Source: Phormidium tanganyikae FI6-MK23 (GTDB taxonomy: Bacteria; Cyanobacteriota; Cyanobacteriia; Leptolyngbyales; Leptolyngbyaceae). Taken from it: DNA of 64,000 nt. Position 1 is the first letter of the stretch. Every line of letters begins with the position of its first letter. Shown in pieces: positions 18,685-27,309 of the stretch. The notes beneath the pieces were generated by a model. It was not told where the DNA came from, did no database searches, and saw nothing but the letters and a program-made list of their open reading frames with translations. The DNA lies in assembly GCA_019359175.1 (NCBI GenBank), contig JAHHHU010000001.1, positions 372,001 through 436,000 of the forward strand, read 5' to 3'. The translations under genes were made by a program, and so were the position numbers.

Positions 18685-19002
18685 ATGTTTAACTCCAATC
18701 GACCTGAACCTGATTTACTCAAAACCGTTTTAGAACCGTTGCTCGATGACTTCCAGTACTGGTTTTCTCGATCGCGGACTCTCCTTGAAACCGAGAACTT
18801 GTCCTTCCTTTCTGACGAAGAACACGCCGATCTTCTCGAGCGTGTAATCCAAACCCAGCAAGAAGTTAACACCGTTCAAGCCTTGCTCAAAGCGACCGAC
18901 GGACAAGCCGGAGTGGATACTTCTATATTAGTGACCTGGCATCATCTCGTCAGCGAATGTTGGCAAGTCAGCATGAAACTCCGATCGCAGAAATCACCAT
19001 AA
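18685..19002 (+). CDS. DUF2605 family protein
   Basis: A 105-residue cytosolic protein of the cyanobacterial DUF2605 family (PEPDLLKTVLEPLLDDFQYWFSRSR, ending in TWHHLVSECW). The ATG at 18685 puts the family signature at the N-terminus; an in-frame TTG at 18655 would add ten unrelated residues. Function is unknown. It is followed by a DUF2973 gene, and the two are neighbours in many cyanobacteria as far as I recall, which suggests a shared role. Confidence 0.87.
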   Translation: MFNSNRPEPDLLKTVLEPLLDDFQYWFSRSRTLLETENLSFLSDEEHADLLERVIQTQQEVNTVQALLKATDGQAGVDTSILVTWHHLVSECWQVSMKLRSQKSP

Positions 19003-19025
19003 GAATCAATTGCATCATTTTGCAA

Positions 19026-19072
19026 AGTCTCTCTCAAATCGGATGCCACGATTTAGCAAAATCTGAGAGACT
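19026..19072. other. hairpin between DUF2605 and DUF2973 genes
   Basis: AGTCTCTC (19026-19033) pairs exactly with GAGAGACT (19065-19072), and inner segments (tcaaatcg and cgattt) can pair too. No T-run follows, so it may be a processing or attenuation structure rather than a terminator. Confidence 0.4.
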
Positions 19073-19178
19073 ATATAGATAACTAGAAAACCAATTTTCA
19101 TAATCCTGGGCTGGAGCCGACTGGGTTCCCGCTCAGACTATTTTCAATTCGTCGTTAACTTGGCTTGGAAAGAGGCAT

Positions 19179-19475
19179 ATGATATTGCACCTACTTTACA
19201 TTCTGGCGTTTACAGCACTGGCATTCTTAGCGGTTGGTAATTTAATTCGGAATTTGATGGCTTTGGGAATCGATTCGCAGCGTCAGTATCCGTCGATAGC
19301 ACGATCGCACAATCGTTCCGCTCCTCATCCAGAACTACTCGACGAACACGGCAGAATGATCAACGAACCGCTGTTGGTCATGCGATCGATGAGTGTGGAA
19401 GATGCCCGCGAACAATTAGATGCGATCTACAAATCCTCGCCAGGTGGGGAATCCGCACAGTCTAGCGACGGCTAG
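19179..19475 (+). CDS. DUF2973 family membrane protein
   Basis: A 98-residue protein with one N-terminal transmembrane helix (residues about 2-28, LHLLYILAFTALAFLAVGNLIRNL trimmed) and a short soluble tail containing HPELLDEHGRMINEPLLVMRSMS, the DUF2973 signature. An AAAGAGG ribosome site precedes the ATG at 19179. It is probably a cyanobacterial membrane protein working with the preceding DUF2605 protein; this is inferred from adjacency only. Confidence 0.86.
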   Translation: MILHLLYILAFTALAFLAVGNLIRNLMALGIDSQRQYPSIARSHNRSAPHPELLDEHGRMINEPLLVMRSMSVEDAREQLDAIYKSSPGGESAQSSDG

Positions 19476-19555
19476 CCTCGAATTCAAAAGCCATAATTGT
19501 GGAGTAAGGCGTGATCGTTCATCGATGCGCCTTTTCTATTCTGTGGGGGTGGATG

Positions 19556-20806
19556 ATGAAAGGTGATCCTTCTTGGTGGAATCAAGTTCGGGAAACGGTT
19601 GGGAACGGGGTTTCAGAAGTGACGAAACGAGTTTCGATTGAGCCGATTACTCGATCGATGTCAGGCTGGTTTCGAGTCGATGAAGCAGAGATTCAAGAAA
19701 TTTTGCAAAAAGTGCGATCGGAGTTGCCCACAACTGAGGCGCTCTTAGTCGGAAAACCGCAGTCAGGAAAAAGCTCGATCGTGCGGGGCTTAACTGGAGT
19801 TTCAGCGGAAATTGTCGGTCAAGGATTTCGCCCACACACGCAATACACGCAGCAGTACAGCTACCCGACTCAGGAGTTACCGCTGCTCGTCTTTACCGAC
19901 ACGGTTGGTTTAGGGGATGGAACTCAAGAGACTTCAGAAGTGATTCGCGAATTAGTCGGGGAACTGCAACCCGATGAAACCCGCGCCAAAGTTCTCATTC
20001 TGACCGTCCGAATCAATGATTTTGCAACGGATACACTCAAGCAGATCGCCAGTCGAATTCGCGCTAAACATCCAGAAGTGCCCTGCTTGCTGGTCGTCAC
20101 TTGTTTGCACGAACTGTATCCAGCGGATGTCACCGATCATCCCGACTATCCACCGAGTTTTGCGGATCTCGATCGCGCTTTTTCCACAATCCAGCAGAAC
20201 TTTTCAGGTTTATTCGATCGTGCCGTTCTCATCGATTTCACCTTAGAAGAAGACGAATTTCATCCGACCTTTTATGGTTTAGAAGCATTTATCGATGCGC
20301 TAGCAGAATTGTTACCCGAAGCGGAAGCAAGAACGATCGCGCAACTATTGAACGATCAGAACGCAGGGAAACAAATTAGTGATCTCTATCGCGGTGCGGG
20401 AAGGCGGTATATTCTACCCTTTTCCGTGATGGCGGGTGCTACCGCAGCAATTCCATTACCGTTGGCGACGATGCCTGTTTTAACAGCGCTACAAGTTTCG
20501 ATGGTAGGGGCATTAGGGCAGTTGTACGGACAGACGTTAACCCCTTCGCAGGCGGGGGGAGTGGTCAGCGCGATCGCAGGTGGATTTGTGGCGCAAGCGA
20601 TCGGGCGAGAGTTGATCAAATTTATTCCAGGATTTGGCAGCGTGATTGCGGCATCTTGGGCGAGTGCATACACTTGGGCATTAGGAGAATCGGCTTGTGT
20701 GTATTTTGGGGACTTAATGGGCGGGAAAAAGCCTGATCCGCAACGGATTCAAGCGGCGATGAAAGAATCGTTTCAGTTGGCGAAAGAACGGTTTAAGAAA
20801 AGTTGA
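19556..20806 (+). CDS. dynamin/Era-like GTPase with hydrophobic C-terminus
   Basis: A protein of about 416 residues with a TRAFAC-type GTPase domain: P-loop GKPQSGKSS, DTVGLGDG as G3, then a VVTCLHELYP region in place of the classical NKxD, which is not clearly conserved. The C-terminal 130 residues contain several hydrophobic glycine/alanine-rich helices (MAGATAAIPLPLATMPVL, QAGGVVSAIAGGFVAQAIG), as in DUF697-type membrane-associated GTPases. The start is taken at the second ATG (19556), with GGGGG six bases upstream; a GTG at 19511 is too close to its AAGG. Function is unknown. Confidence 0.78.
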   Translation: MKGDPSWWNQVRETVGNGVSEVTKRVSIEPITRSMSGWFRVDEAEIQEILQKVRSELPTTEALLVGKPQSGKSSIVRGLTGVSAEIVGQGFRPHTQYTQQYSYPTQELPLLVFTDTVGLGDGTQETSEVIRELVGELQPDETRAKVLILTVRINDFATDTLKQIASRIRAKHPEVPCLLVVTCLHELYPADVTDHPDYPPSFADLDRAFSTIQQNFSGLFDRAVLIDFTLEEDEFHPTFYGLEAFIDALAELLPEAEARTIAQLLNDQNAGKQISDLYRGAGRRYILPFSVMAGATAAIPLPLATMPVLTALQVSMVGALGQLYGQTLTPSQAGGVVSAIAGGFVAQAIGRELIKFIPGFGSVIAASWASAYTWALGESACVYFGDLMGGKKPDPQRIQAAMKESFQLAKERFKKS

Positions 20807-20837
20807 GACGGGAGCGCATCCTAATTGCAGAAAACCT

Positions 20838-21009
20838 GAAATTGCCCTCACTCGAACTCTCTCCCATTTTAGAGCTACCCTGTACACACAAGCCGATAAT
20901 CTGTGATTGCATAGACCTCTCGCCCCCTAAACAAAGCGAGAAAAGACTTGTGTGTACACAGTAGCCCATTTTAGGAAAGGAATTAGGAGATGAGGGCGAA
21001 GATCTTGGC
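20838..21009. repeat. degenerate family 2 repeat, interrupted
   Basis: Read on the minus strand, the outer parts give agatcttcgccctcat followed by a hairpin and gagtgagggc, matching the ends of the repeats at 24540 and 30817. The middle is interrupted by the inverted-repeat element at 20873-20964. The uninterrupted repeat would have been about 70 bp. Confidence 0.6.
20873..20964. mobile_element. 92-bp MITE-like element with 10-bp target duplication
   Basis: The element is flanked by perfect direct repeats CCCATTTTAG (20863-20872 and 20965-20974). Its ends are inverted repeats: the region 20874-20892 and the complement of 20947-20965 match at 17 of 19 positions around tgtacacacaag. It contains no coding sequence. 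The structure fits a non-autonomous element inserted into the older repeat. No transposase using these ends is in the window. Confidence 0.7.
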
Positions 21010-21040
21010 ATTCACCCCGTATTCCTAAAAGTACGATCGA

Positions 21041-21403
21041 TTAGGCTGAGAACGATTTACCACAGCCGCAAGTTTGATTCGCATTGGGGTTGGTGAATTG
21101 GAATCCGCCGCCGATCAATGCTGTGCTGTAATCCAACATTAAGCCGTATAAGTAAAGTAAGCTTTTCGGATCGCACACGACTTTAAAGCCGTCGTAATCG
21201 TAAACGTGATCGTCAGAGCGAATATTGGTAGGGTCTTCAAAGTCCATCGTGTAGGACATTCCAGAACAGCCGCCGCCGCGCACTCCGACCCGTAGACAAA
21301 GATCTTTCCCTTGCTGTTCGCGCAGCATGATGACGTGCTTTAGGGCGGTTTCGCTCATTAGAATCCCGCTCTGGGGTTGTGTGGCTTGAGAGGTTTGAGT
21401 CAT
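21041..21403 (-). CDS. iron-sulfur cluster carrier, IscA/SufA/ErpA type
   Basis: A 120-residue A-type Fe-S carrier. The three conserved cysteines are present: one in [10 protein letters not shown] and two in the C-terminal TCGCGKSF. It delivers Fe-S clusters to apoproteins or binds iron in the cytosol. The N-terminal 12 residues are a polar extension. The subtype (IscA, SufA or ErpA) cannot be settled from sequence alone, so no symbol is given. The gene stands alone, with a 392 bp non-coding region upstream. Confidence 0.93.
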   Translation of the reverse strand: MTQTSQATQPQSGILMSETALKHVIMLREQQGKDLCLRVGVRGGGCSGMSYTMDFEDPTNIRSDDHVYDYDGFKVVCDPKSLLYLYGLMLDYSTALIGGGFQFTNPNANQTCGCGKSFSA

Positions 21404-21735
21404 GCGATCGCTCCTGTGAAATCCCGATTAAAACTCGCCTTTTTCTTATTTTAGCAAGTTCTAACTTTCATCGGATGATTCAAAAGCAATAGCAATCAAA
21501 CTTTAACCTATCTGCAATCTCCGGGAGAAGCGACCAGCCCCCTCGAATTAATTGATGCTCTTCTCCATTCTGTTCACAGCGTTCTACAGTCATGCGTAGA
21601 GAAATTCCCTTTTAGCGTGATTATTAACCTGCAACTCAAGATAGAGAATGCTAAAAACACTTATCGCTATGTTGAATAGACATTCAATCTCCACTTTGAC
21701 ACCGAGTCAGCTCACTTCAAAGTTAAAAGCTATTC
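21404..21735. other. non-coding region between Fe-S carrier and hflX
   Basis: About 330 bp between divergent genes. No convincing coding sequence, RNA gene or terminator is seen. It should contain the promoters of both neighbours. Confidence 0.5.
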
Positions 21736-21799
21736 ACATATAGTTTTAGTTCGTCCAATTACATATAGTTTGTTCAACTACATACGGTTTATCCAATGG
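21736..21799 (+). repeat. three imperfect tandem repeats reaching the hflX start
   Basis: Three units each begin with acata and end with a variant of tccaat: 21736-21760, 21761-21779 and 21780-21799. The shared pattern is acataTAGttt...gttcaact. The third unit contains the ATG at 21796. There is no Shine-Dalgarno sequence between the units and the start. Confidence 0.75.
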
Positions 21800-23472
21800 C
21801 AACTGTTTATGGCGACCTTCAAGGCTTAAAATCGACTCAGATTAAGCAACTTGAGCAGCTATACCAAGAACGACTACCCAACGATCGCTTTATCACCCCC
21901 GAATTTGCGACACAACTAGCAACAATCAGCCAAACCATTCATCAGCCGCTCTGCTGCTATGTGAACCGTCGAGGACAGATTATTCGGGTGGGCGTTGGAA
22001 CACCGATGCAAACCCAGCTTTCGGAGTCCGACTTGCCTCGTCGGGGTCGCGATCGATTAAGTGGAATTCGCTGCTTAGTTGCACAGTTTCAACCCCCTAG
22101 CCCCAGTGCATTGATCGCTCTAATTCGGCAGCGATTCGATGCGCTTGCAGTGATTACGCTTGCAGAAACCAAGAAAGGTGCTGCGCCTTCGATCGAACAG
22201 TCTTATCTGGCGCACATTGCTCCAGACGTTGAGCAACCCTGGCAAGTTGAAGCATTTCCCTTAGAAACACTCATAGAGCAAGATGCGGATGATCTGATTC
22301 ATGAATGGGAAAGCGATTTGCAAGCTTCAGGGTTTGACCTTTCAGCGTTTCAAGCGGTGCAATCTGATCACGATCGCGCTTTGCTCGTTGGATTGCAAAC
22401 GGATGGAATGACTGAGCAGCGGTTTCAGGATGATTTCGACGAACTGATGCGCTTAGTCGAAAGTGCTAAAGGCGAAGTCGTCGGAACGGCACAGCAAAAG
22501 CGATCGCATCCTCATCCACAAACTGTCGTCGGTCAGGGAAAAGTCGAAGAAATCACCTTAGATGCTCAACGCTTGGGTGCAAATCTGATTGTGTTCAACC
22601 AAGATATTTCTGCAAGTCAAGCCCGCAACTTAGAAGAGCAAATTGGCGTGCGCGTGGCTGATCGAACTGAAGTGATTTTAGATATCTTTGCTCAAAGAGC
22701 GCGATCGCAAGCAGGGAAGCTTCAGGTGGAGCTTGCACAGCTAGAGTATCAACTCCCTAAGTTGCGCGGACGTGGGCAATCGATGTCGCGCTTGGGTGCA
22801 GGAATCGGAACACGGGGGCCAGGTGAAACCAAGCTTGAAACAGAACGCCGGACGATTCAGCGAAAAATTGGTCAATTGCAGCAAGAAGTCAATCAGCTTC
22901 AAGCACACCGTACCCGTTTACGGCATCAACGCGATCAACAACAAATACCAACGATCGCACTGGTCGGCTACACCAATGCAGGTAAATCTACCTTGCTGAA
23001 TGTGTTAACTGACGCAGAAGTTTATACCGCTGATCAACTGTTTGCGACCCTCGATCCAACGACGCGACGATTGACGATCAGCGATCCAAACACTCACGAT
23101 CGACGAGATGTACTTCTCACCGATACCGTTGGTTTTATCCATCATTTGCCGTCTGCGCTGATGGATGCGTTCCGCGCCACGCTTGAAGAAGTCACCGAAG
23201 CAAATGCTCTCCTGCACGTCTTGGATCTCTCTCATCCGGCTTGGGAGCAGCACTTGCAGTCGGTGAACACAGTTCTATCTGAGCTACCTGCTATTCCGTC
23301 TGATGCTCTGCTTGTATTTAACAAAATTGATCGCGTCGATCGTGAAACCTTGACCAAAGTGCTGCAAACCTATCCTGATGCAGTGTTTATTTCTGCGATC
23401 GAGCGAACGGGTTTAGATCTGCTACAGCAACGATTAGTGCAATTCACTGATCAAGTTGCAGCCCCGAATTAA
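21796..23472 (+). CDS. hflX: ribosome-associated GTPase HflX
   Basis: HflX binds and splits stalled or stressed ribosomes. The 558-residue protein has a long N-terminal part (about 180 residues) typical of cyanobacterial HflX. The HflX domain (TVVGQGKVEEI, RVADRTEVILDIFAQRA, then RGRGQSMSRLGAGIGTRGPGE, quoted in part) is followed by the Era-like G domain: GYTNAGKST at about 393, DTVGFIHHLP, and NKID near 510. Length is larger than the E. coli protein (426) because of the N-terminal extension. The start codon is embedded in a tandem repeat without a visible ribosome site. Confidence 0.95.
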   Translation: MATVYGDLQGLKSTQIKQLEQLYQERLPNDRFITPEFATQLATISQTIHQPLCCYVNRRGQIIRVGVGTPMQTQLSESDLPRRGRDRLSGIRCLVAQFQPPSPSALIALIRQRFDALAVITLAETKKGAAPSIEQSYLAHIAPDVEQPWQVEAFPLETLIEQDADDLIHEWESDLQASGFDLSAFQAVQSDHDRALLVGLQTDGMTEQRFQDDFDELMRLVESAKGEVVGTAQQKRSHPHPQTVVGQGKVEEITLDAQRLGANLIVFNQDISASQARNLEEQIGVRVADRTEVILDIFAQRARSQAGKLQVELAQLEYQLPKLRGRGQSMSRLGAGIGTRGPGETKLETERRTIQRKIGQLQQEVNQLQAHRTRLRHQRDQQQIPTIALVGYTNAGKSTLLNVLTDAEVYTADQLFATLDPTTRRLTISDPNTHDRRDVLLTDTVGFIHHLPSALMDAFRATLEEVTEANALLHVLDLSHPAWEQHLQSVNTVLSELPAIPSDALLVFNKIDRVDRETLTKVLQTYPDAVFISAIERTGLDLLQQRLVQFTDQVAAPN

Positions 23473-23509
23473 AAACATTGATTGTGCATCACACCCTTAA
23501 CACTCAACT

Positions 23510-24523
23510 ATGAATCCCTCTCTTAAACCTCTCTCTCGTCAGGTCGTGGTGATCACAGGAGCTTCCAGCGGCATTGGATTAGTCACCGCTCGCATGGCTG
23601 CCCAGCAAGGCGCAAAGCTCGTTTTAGCTGCCCGAAATGAAGCTGCACTCCAGCAACTTGTCCAGGAAATTCAGAACAAAGGTGGACAAGCGACTTATGT
23701 TGTCGCGGATGTTGGGCAAGAAGAAGCAGTTAATCGGATTGCGGAAACTGCGATCGCGCAATTCGGGGGCTTTGATACTTGGGTGAATAATGCAGGCGTT
23801 TCGATTTTTGGGCGCTGCGAAGATGTATCAATCCCAGACATGAAGCGAATGTTTGACACCAACTACTGGGGAGTGGTTTATGGCTCTCGTGCAGCGGTTA
23901 GACAGTTTAAGCAGCGTCAGATCAGTGGAGCATTGGTTAATGTAGGTAGTTTTTTAGGCGATCGGGCTGTAGCAGTGCAATCGACTTACTGCACTTCAAA
24001 ACACGCGGTACATGGCTGGACGGATGCTTTACGAATGGAATTAGAAGCTGAAGGCGCACCGATTTCGGTCACGCTGATCCATCCCGGACGAATTGATACT
24101 CCCTACAACGAACACGCCCGGAGCTATATGCCTAAACAACCCGCGCACAGGGGCATGATTTATTCACCCGAAGCTGTAGCGGATGCAATTTTGTTCTCAG
24201 CGGCGCATCGGAGACGAGATATGTTTGTAGGCTTCCAAGCGAAGGCGCTTGCAGTGTTAGGCGGCATTTCTCCCCGGTTGACAGACAAGCTGATGGAGAT
24301 TTGGGCATTTCCTTCGCAACAGTCCGATCGACCTTCGCGCGATCGCGAAGATAATGCGCTCTACTATCCAGGCTATGGACTGCACGAACGCGGCACGCAT
24401 CAAGGCTGGATTCGCTCTGGTAAGAGTATGTATGTTCAAGCGGAGAAGTATCCAATTGCAGCAATTTCAGCGATCGTAGGTCTAGGAACTCTAGCTTGGT
24501 GGTTTGCAAACTCGTTAGCTTAG
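23510..24523 (+). CDS. SDR-family oxidoreductase with C-terminal hydrophobic tail
   Basis: A 337-residue short-chain dehydrogenase. The cofactor motif TGASSGIG is at residues 17-24, NNAG near 97, the catalytic Ser in NVGSFLGD, and YCTSK as YxxxK. It is longer than classical SDRs (250): residues 250-337 form an extension with a hydrophobic segment at the extreme C-terminus (AAISAIVGLGTLAWWFA), suggesting membrane association. The substrate is unknown. It follows hflX by 37 bp and may be co-transcribed. Confidence 0.88.
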   Translation: MNPSLKPLSRQVVVITGASSGIGLVTARMAAQQGAKLVLAARNEAALQQLVQEIQNKGGQATYVVADVGQEEAVNRIAETAIAQFGGFDTWVNNAGVSIFGRCEDVSIPDMKRMFDTNYWGVVYGSRAAVRQFKQRQISGALVNVGSFLGDRAVAVQSTYCTSKHAVHGWTDALRMELEAEGAPISVTLIHPGRIDTPYNEHARSYMPKQPAHRGMIYSPEAVADAILFSAAHRRRDMFVGFQAKALAVLGGISPRLTDKLMEIWAFPSQQSDRPSRDREDNALYYPGYGLHERGTHQGWIRSGKSMYVQAEKYPIAAISAIVGLGTLAWWFANSLA

Positions 24524-24539
24524 AACTTGGACTGACGCC

Positions 24540-24646
24540 GAGATCTTCGCCCTCATCCCCTAGCCCCTTCTCCCAGATTGAGAGAAGGGGAGCCGGACTC
24601 TTGCTCCCTCTCCCAGATTGGGAGAGGGTTGGGGTGAGGGCGAGAC
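24540..24646. repeat. family 2 interspersed repeat, copy 1
   Basis: A 107 bp sequence made of two successive hairpins (ccccttctcccagattgagagaagggg and ccctctcccagattgggagaggg, both shown in pieces) bracketed by gccctcat and gtgagggc. A near-identical copy is at 30817-30925. It lies between the convergent SDR and ktrA genes. Confidence 0.9.
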
Positions 24647-24703
24647 ACTCCTGCAATGATAAAAAGAATTGAATTCACGATCGTTTCTAAACCGCTAATA
24701 CTT

Positions 24704-25405
24704 TTAGATTGGCAATCGATCGATATCTCGGTTTGTGCCGATCACAACGATCGCAGTTCCTTTTACCAAGTGCGTATTCGGATCGGGATTGATGATAAAT
24801 TTTCCGTTGTGGCTGAAGGCGAGGAGATTTAAGCCGTAGTGCGATCGAAGTCTTAATTCTGCGATCGTTTTTCCGTGGAAGTTTTCGGGGGCGATTAATT
24901 CAACGATGCTATTTTCAGGATCGAGATCGAATCGTTCTAAAATTCCAGGTTTCGTGAGCGATCGAGCCAGCGTGCAGCCCATTTCATGTTCTGGAAAAAC
25001 GACGTGATCCGCACCTACTTTTTTCAAAAGTTTTTCATGAGTCTCTGACGATGCCTTTGCGACGACGTGACGCACCCCGCCTTCTTTGACGTTCATTGTA
25101 GTGATAATGCTTTCTTGAACGTAATTCCCGATCGCCACAATGACGGTATCTTGCTCGAAAAATCCCGCTTCTTTGAGTGCAGCAGGCTGAGTCGAATCGA
25201 TTTGGCGAGCGTGCGTCACGATGCGATCGTTTAATGCCTGATCAACTCTGCCTTTGTCCGAATCGACCGCCAGCACTTCATATCCAGAATTGTGCATACT
25301 GGCGCAGACCGCCCGACCAAATCGACCCAAACCAATTACGGCAAACTGTCGATTTCTATTATTCGATCGCAAACTGTGAAAAAATCCCAGCGACGATAAA
25401 TTCAC
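24704..25405 (-). CDS. ktrA: potassium uptake regulatory subunit KtrA (TrkA family)
   Basis: The cytosolic gating ring subunit of the Ktr potassium uptake system. The 233-residue protein has an N-terminal RCK Rossmann domain (FAVIGLGRFGRAV, then AVDSD as the acidic end of strand beta-2), binding NAD(H) or ATP/ADP. A C-terminal TrkA_C domain covers about 155-230 (IVELIAPENFHGKTIAEL). It follows ktrB by 51 bp on the same strand. Confidence 0.93.
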   Translation of the reverse strand: MNLSSLGFFHSLRSNNRNRQFAVIGLGRFGRAVCASMHNSGYEVLAVDSDKGRVDQALNDRIVTHARQIDSTQPAALKEAGFFEQDTVIVAIGNYVQESIITTMNVKEGGVRHVVAKASSETHEKLLKKVGADHVVFPEHEMGCTLARSLTKPGILERFDLDPENSIVELIAPENFHGKTIAELRLRSHYGLNLLAFSHNGKFIINPDPNTHLVKGTAIVVIGTNRDIDRLPI

Positions 25406-25456
25406 GACCTTCTCTGCCTCTTAGTAGTCTCGATCGTTTATGATAGTTTGAAAATG

Positions 25457-26830
25457 TTACCCAACGAGCAGGTTTTCTTCAGGATAATTTACAAAACTCG
25501 GTTTCGGGTCGCCTAGAAGTGCGCTCATTAACAACAGAATTCCGACTCGTCCGATGTACATTACAACGACGATCAAAAGTTGCCCTGCAACCGATAGATT
25601 TCCCGTTCCAAATGCGGTTAAGCCGACGGTCGCAAAGGCAGAAACGACTTCAAACAGAATATTGATGAAATTGAGTTCAGGATCAGTGAGCGCAATTAAT
25701 ATCGTCGCAGTAATCACCGTGGCGATCGAGCCGATTAACACACTGACTGCTTTCAAAATCAGCGCAACCGGAATCTGACGCTGTGACGATAGCACCACTT
25801 CTTTTCCTTGTAGAACTGCTTTTGTACAGTCTAGTAATATTCTTAGCGTTGTTGTTTTGATTCCGCCGCCTGTTCCTCCCGGACTTGAACCAATGAACAT
25901 AAATGCGATCGTAATAAATAATCCTGCGGTGGTCATTTTTGTAATATCGATCGTATTAAATCCAGCAGTACGAGGACTCACAGATTGAAACCACGCCGCC
26001 ATAATTTTACTGGGTAAACTCAGCGCACCGAGCGTATTTGGATTGCGAAACTCAGTTGCGAGAAATGCGATCGTTCCCACAAGCAAAAGCGCGATCGTGG
26101 TACTCACAGCAACTCGAAAATTGAGCGAAAAACTTGATCTTCTGGGGTTGCGACGAGTGCGATCGCGTGCCCAGCAGTACAGTTCCATAATTACCTGATA
26201 GCCAATGCCACCGAAGATAATCAATCCTGTAATAGTGAAATTGACGATCGGGTTGTTTACATACTGCACCAAGTTATCTGAGAATAAGCCGAATCCAGCA
26301 TTATTAAAGGCATTGACGCTGTGAAAAATCGATTGCCACAGGGCAAAAAGGGGTCGATCGTGAAACTGCGGTAGAAACACCGTCATCAATAGAATCACGC
26401 CCGTTAGCTCAAACAGTAGCGTCGTTGCGATAATCGACTGCAATAATCCCGCCAAACCCGATAAGCCTTGCACATCGAGCGATTGCTGCACCGCAATTTT
26501 TTCTCGCAGTCCCAATCGCTTACCCAAAACGAGCAATAAAACCGTTGTCGCGGTCATGTAACCCAACCCACCGACCTGCACCAAGATCATAATAAAAAGC
26601 TGCCCCCAGAAAGAATAAAACTTTCCGACATCCACGACCGATAATCCCGTGACACAAACCGCTGAAGTTGAAGTAAACACGGCGGTTACAAGGCTATTCC
26701 ACTCTCCAGTTGCAGTCGAAAAAGGCAACATCAGAAGACCTGTTCCGACGAAAATAACCGCGAGAAATCCTAAACAAATCGTGCGGGAGACAGTCATAAA
26801 CGAAGGGCGAGAAACGGTACGATCGAGCAA
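25457..26830 (-). CDS. ktrB: potassium uptake channel subunit KtrB (TrkH family)
   Basis: The membrane subunit of a Na+-dependent potassium uptake system of the SKT superfamily. The 457-residue protein shows four repeated membrane-pore-membrane units. The pore glycines sit in the SAVCVTGLSVVD, FNNAGFGLFSD, RTAGFNTID and AFATVGLTAFGTG segments. Together with KtrA it should import potassium during osmotic stress. Only 20 bp separate its start from that of the divergent rhodanese gene, so their promoters must overlap the coding sequences. Confidence 0.94.
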   Translation of the reverse strand: MLDRTVSRPSFMTVSRTICLGFLAVIFVGTGLLMLPFSTATGEWNSLVTAVFTSTSAVCVTGLSVVDVGKFYSFWGQLFIMILVQVGGLGYMTATTVLLLVLGKRLGLREKIAVQQSLDVQGLSGLAGLLQSIIATTLLFELTGVILLMTVFLPQFHDRPLFALWQSIFHSVNAFNNAGFGLFSDNLVQYVNNPIVNFTITGLIIFGGIGYQVIMELYCWARDRTRRNPRRSSFSLNFRVAVSTTIALLLVGTIAFLATEFRNPNTLGALSLPSKIMAAWFQSVSPRTAGFNTIDITKMTTAGLFITIAFMFIGSSPGGTGGGIKTTTLRILLDCTKAVLQGKEVVLSSQRQIPVALILKAVSVLIGSIATVITATILIALTDPELNFINILFEVVSAFATVGLTAFGTGNLSVAGQLLIVVVMYIGRVGILLLMSALLGDPKPSFVNYPEENLLVG

Positions 26831-26850
26831 AATTGTAGATCTATTTTGCT

Positions 26851-27309
26851 GTGAATCTTCTATTTAAACTGCTCAAGCTCTGGATTCGGTCTAAATTCCC
26901 CACGGTTCGATCGCTTTCCACTCAAGATCTCGATCGATGGCTGCAAGATTCTGACAAGACACCTCCGATTCTGTTAGATGCTCGCACGATGCCGGAGTTC
27001 AGTGTGAGCCATCTTAAAACGGCACAGCGCATTGATCCACAAGACCCGAATTGGACACATTTACCGAAGCATTTTGCGATCGTCGTGTATTGCTCGGTGG
27101 GATACCGCAGCGCTCGACTTGCCGAACAGCTTCAGCAGCAAGGATTTATCGATGTGCAGAATTTGGAAGGAAGCATTTTTCAATGGGCAAATGAAGGTCG
27201 ATCGCTGTATGAGAACAATGAGAAATCCGTGCGATTGGTGCATCCCTATAATGCTCAGTGGGGGAAATTGTTAAAACCTAATTTGAGAGCGGCGATCGAT
27301 GAATGCTAA
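26851..27309 (+). CDS. rhodanese-domain protein
   Basis: A 152-residue single-domain sulfurtransferase-like protein. Residues about 30-115 form the rhodanese fold (LLDARTMPEFSVSHL, and the active loop VYCSVGYRS with catalytic Cys). The start is GTG at 26851, as no ATG precedes the domain. It overlaps the acyltransferase start by 11 bp (ATCGATGAATGC), indicating translational coupling. In similar cyanobacterial clusters such proteins neighbour TIGR04283-type glycosyltransferases, as here. Confidence 0.86.
   Translation: MNLLFKLLKLWIRSKFPTVRSLSTQDLDRWLQDSDKTPPILLDARTMPEFSVSHLKTAQRIDPQDPNWTHLPKHFAIVVYCSVGYRSARLAEQLQQQGFIDVQNLEGSIFQWANEGRSLYENNEKSVRLVHPYNAQWGKLLKPNLRAAIDEC

Noticed and set aside
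19081-19178. Possible riboswitch before the DUF2973 gene
   Set aside because: The GC-rich stretch has no match to a riboswitch consensus that I know; only the separate hairpin at 19026-19072 is supported.
20881-20960. CRISPR-like repeat suggested by two copies of tgtacacacaag
   Set aside because: The two copies are inverted and form the ends of one element; there is no regular spacing or spacer series.
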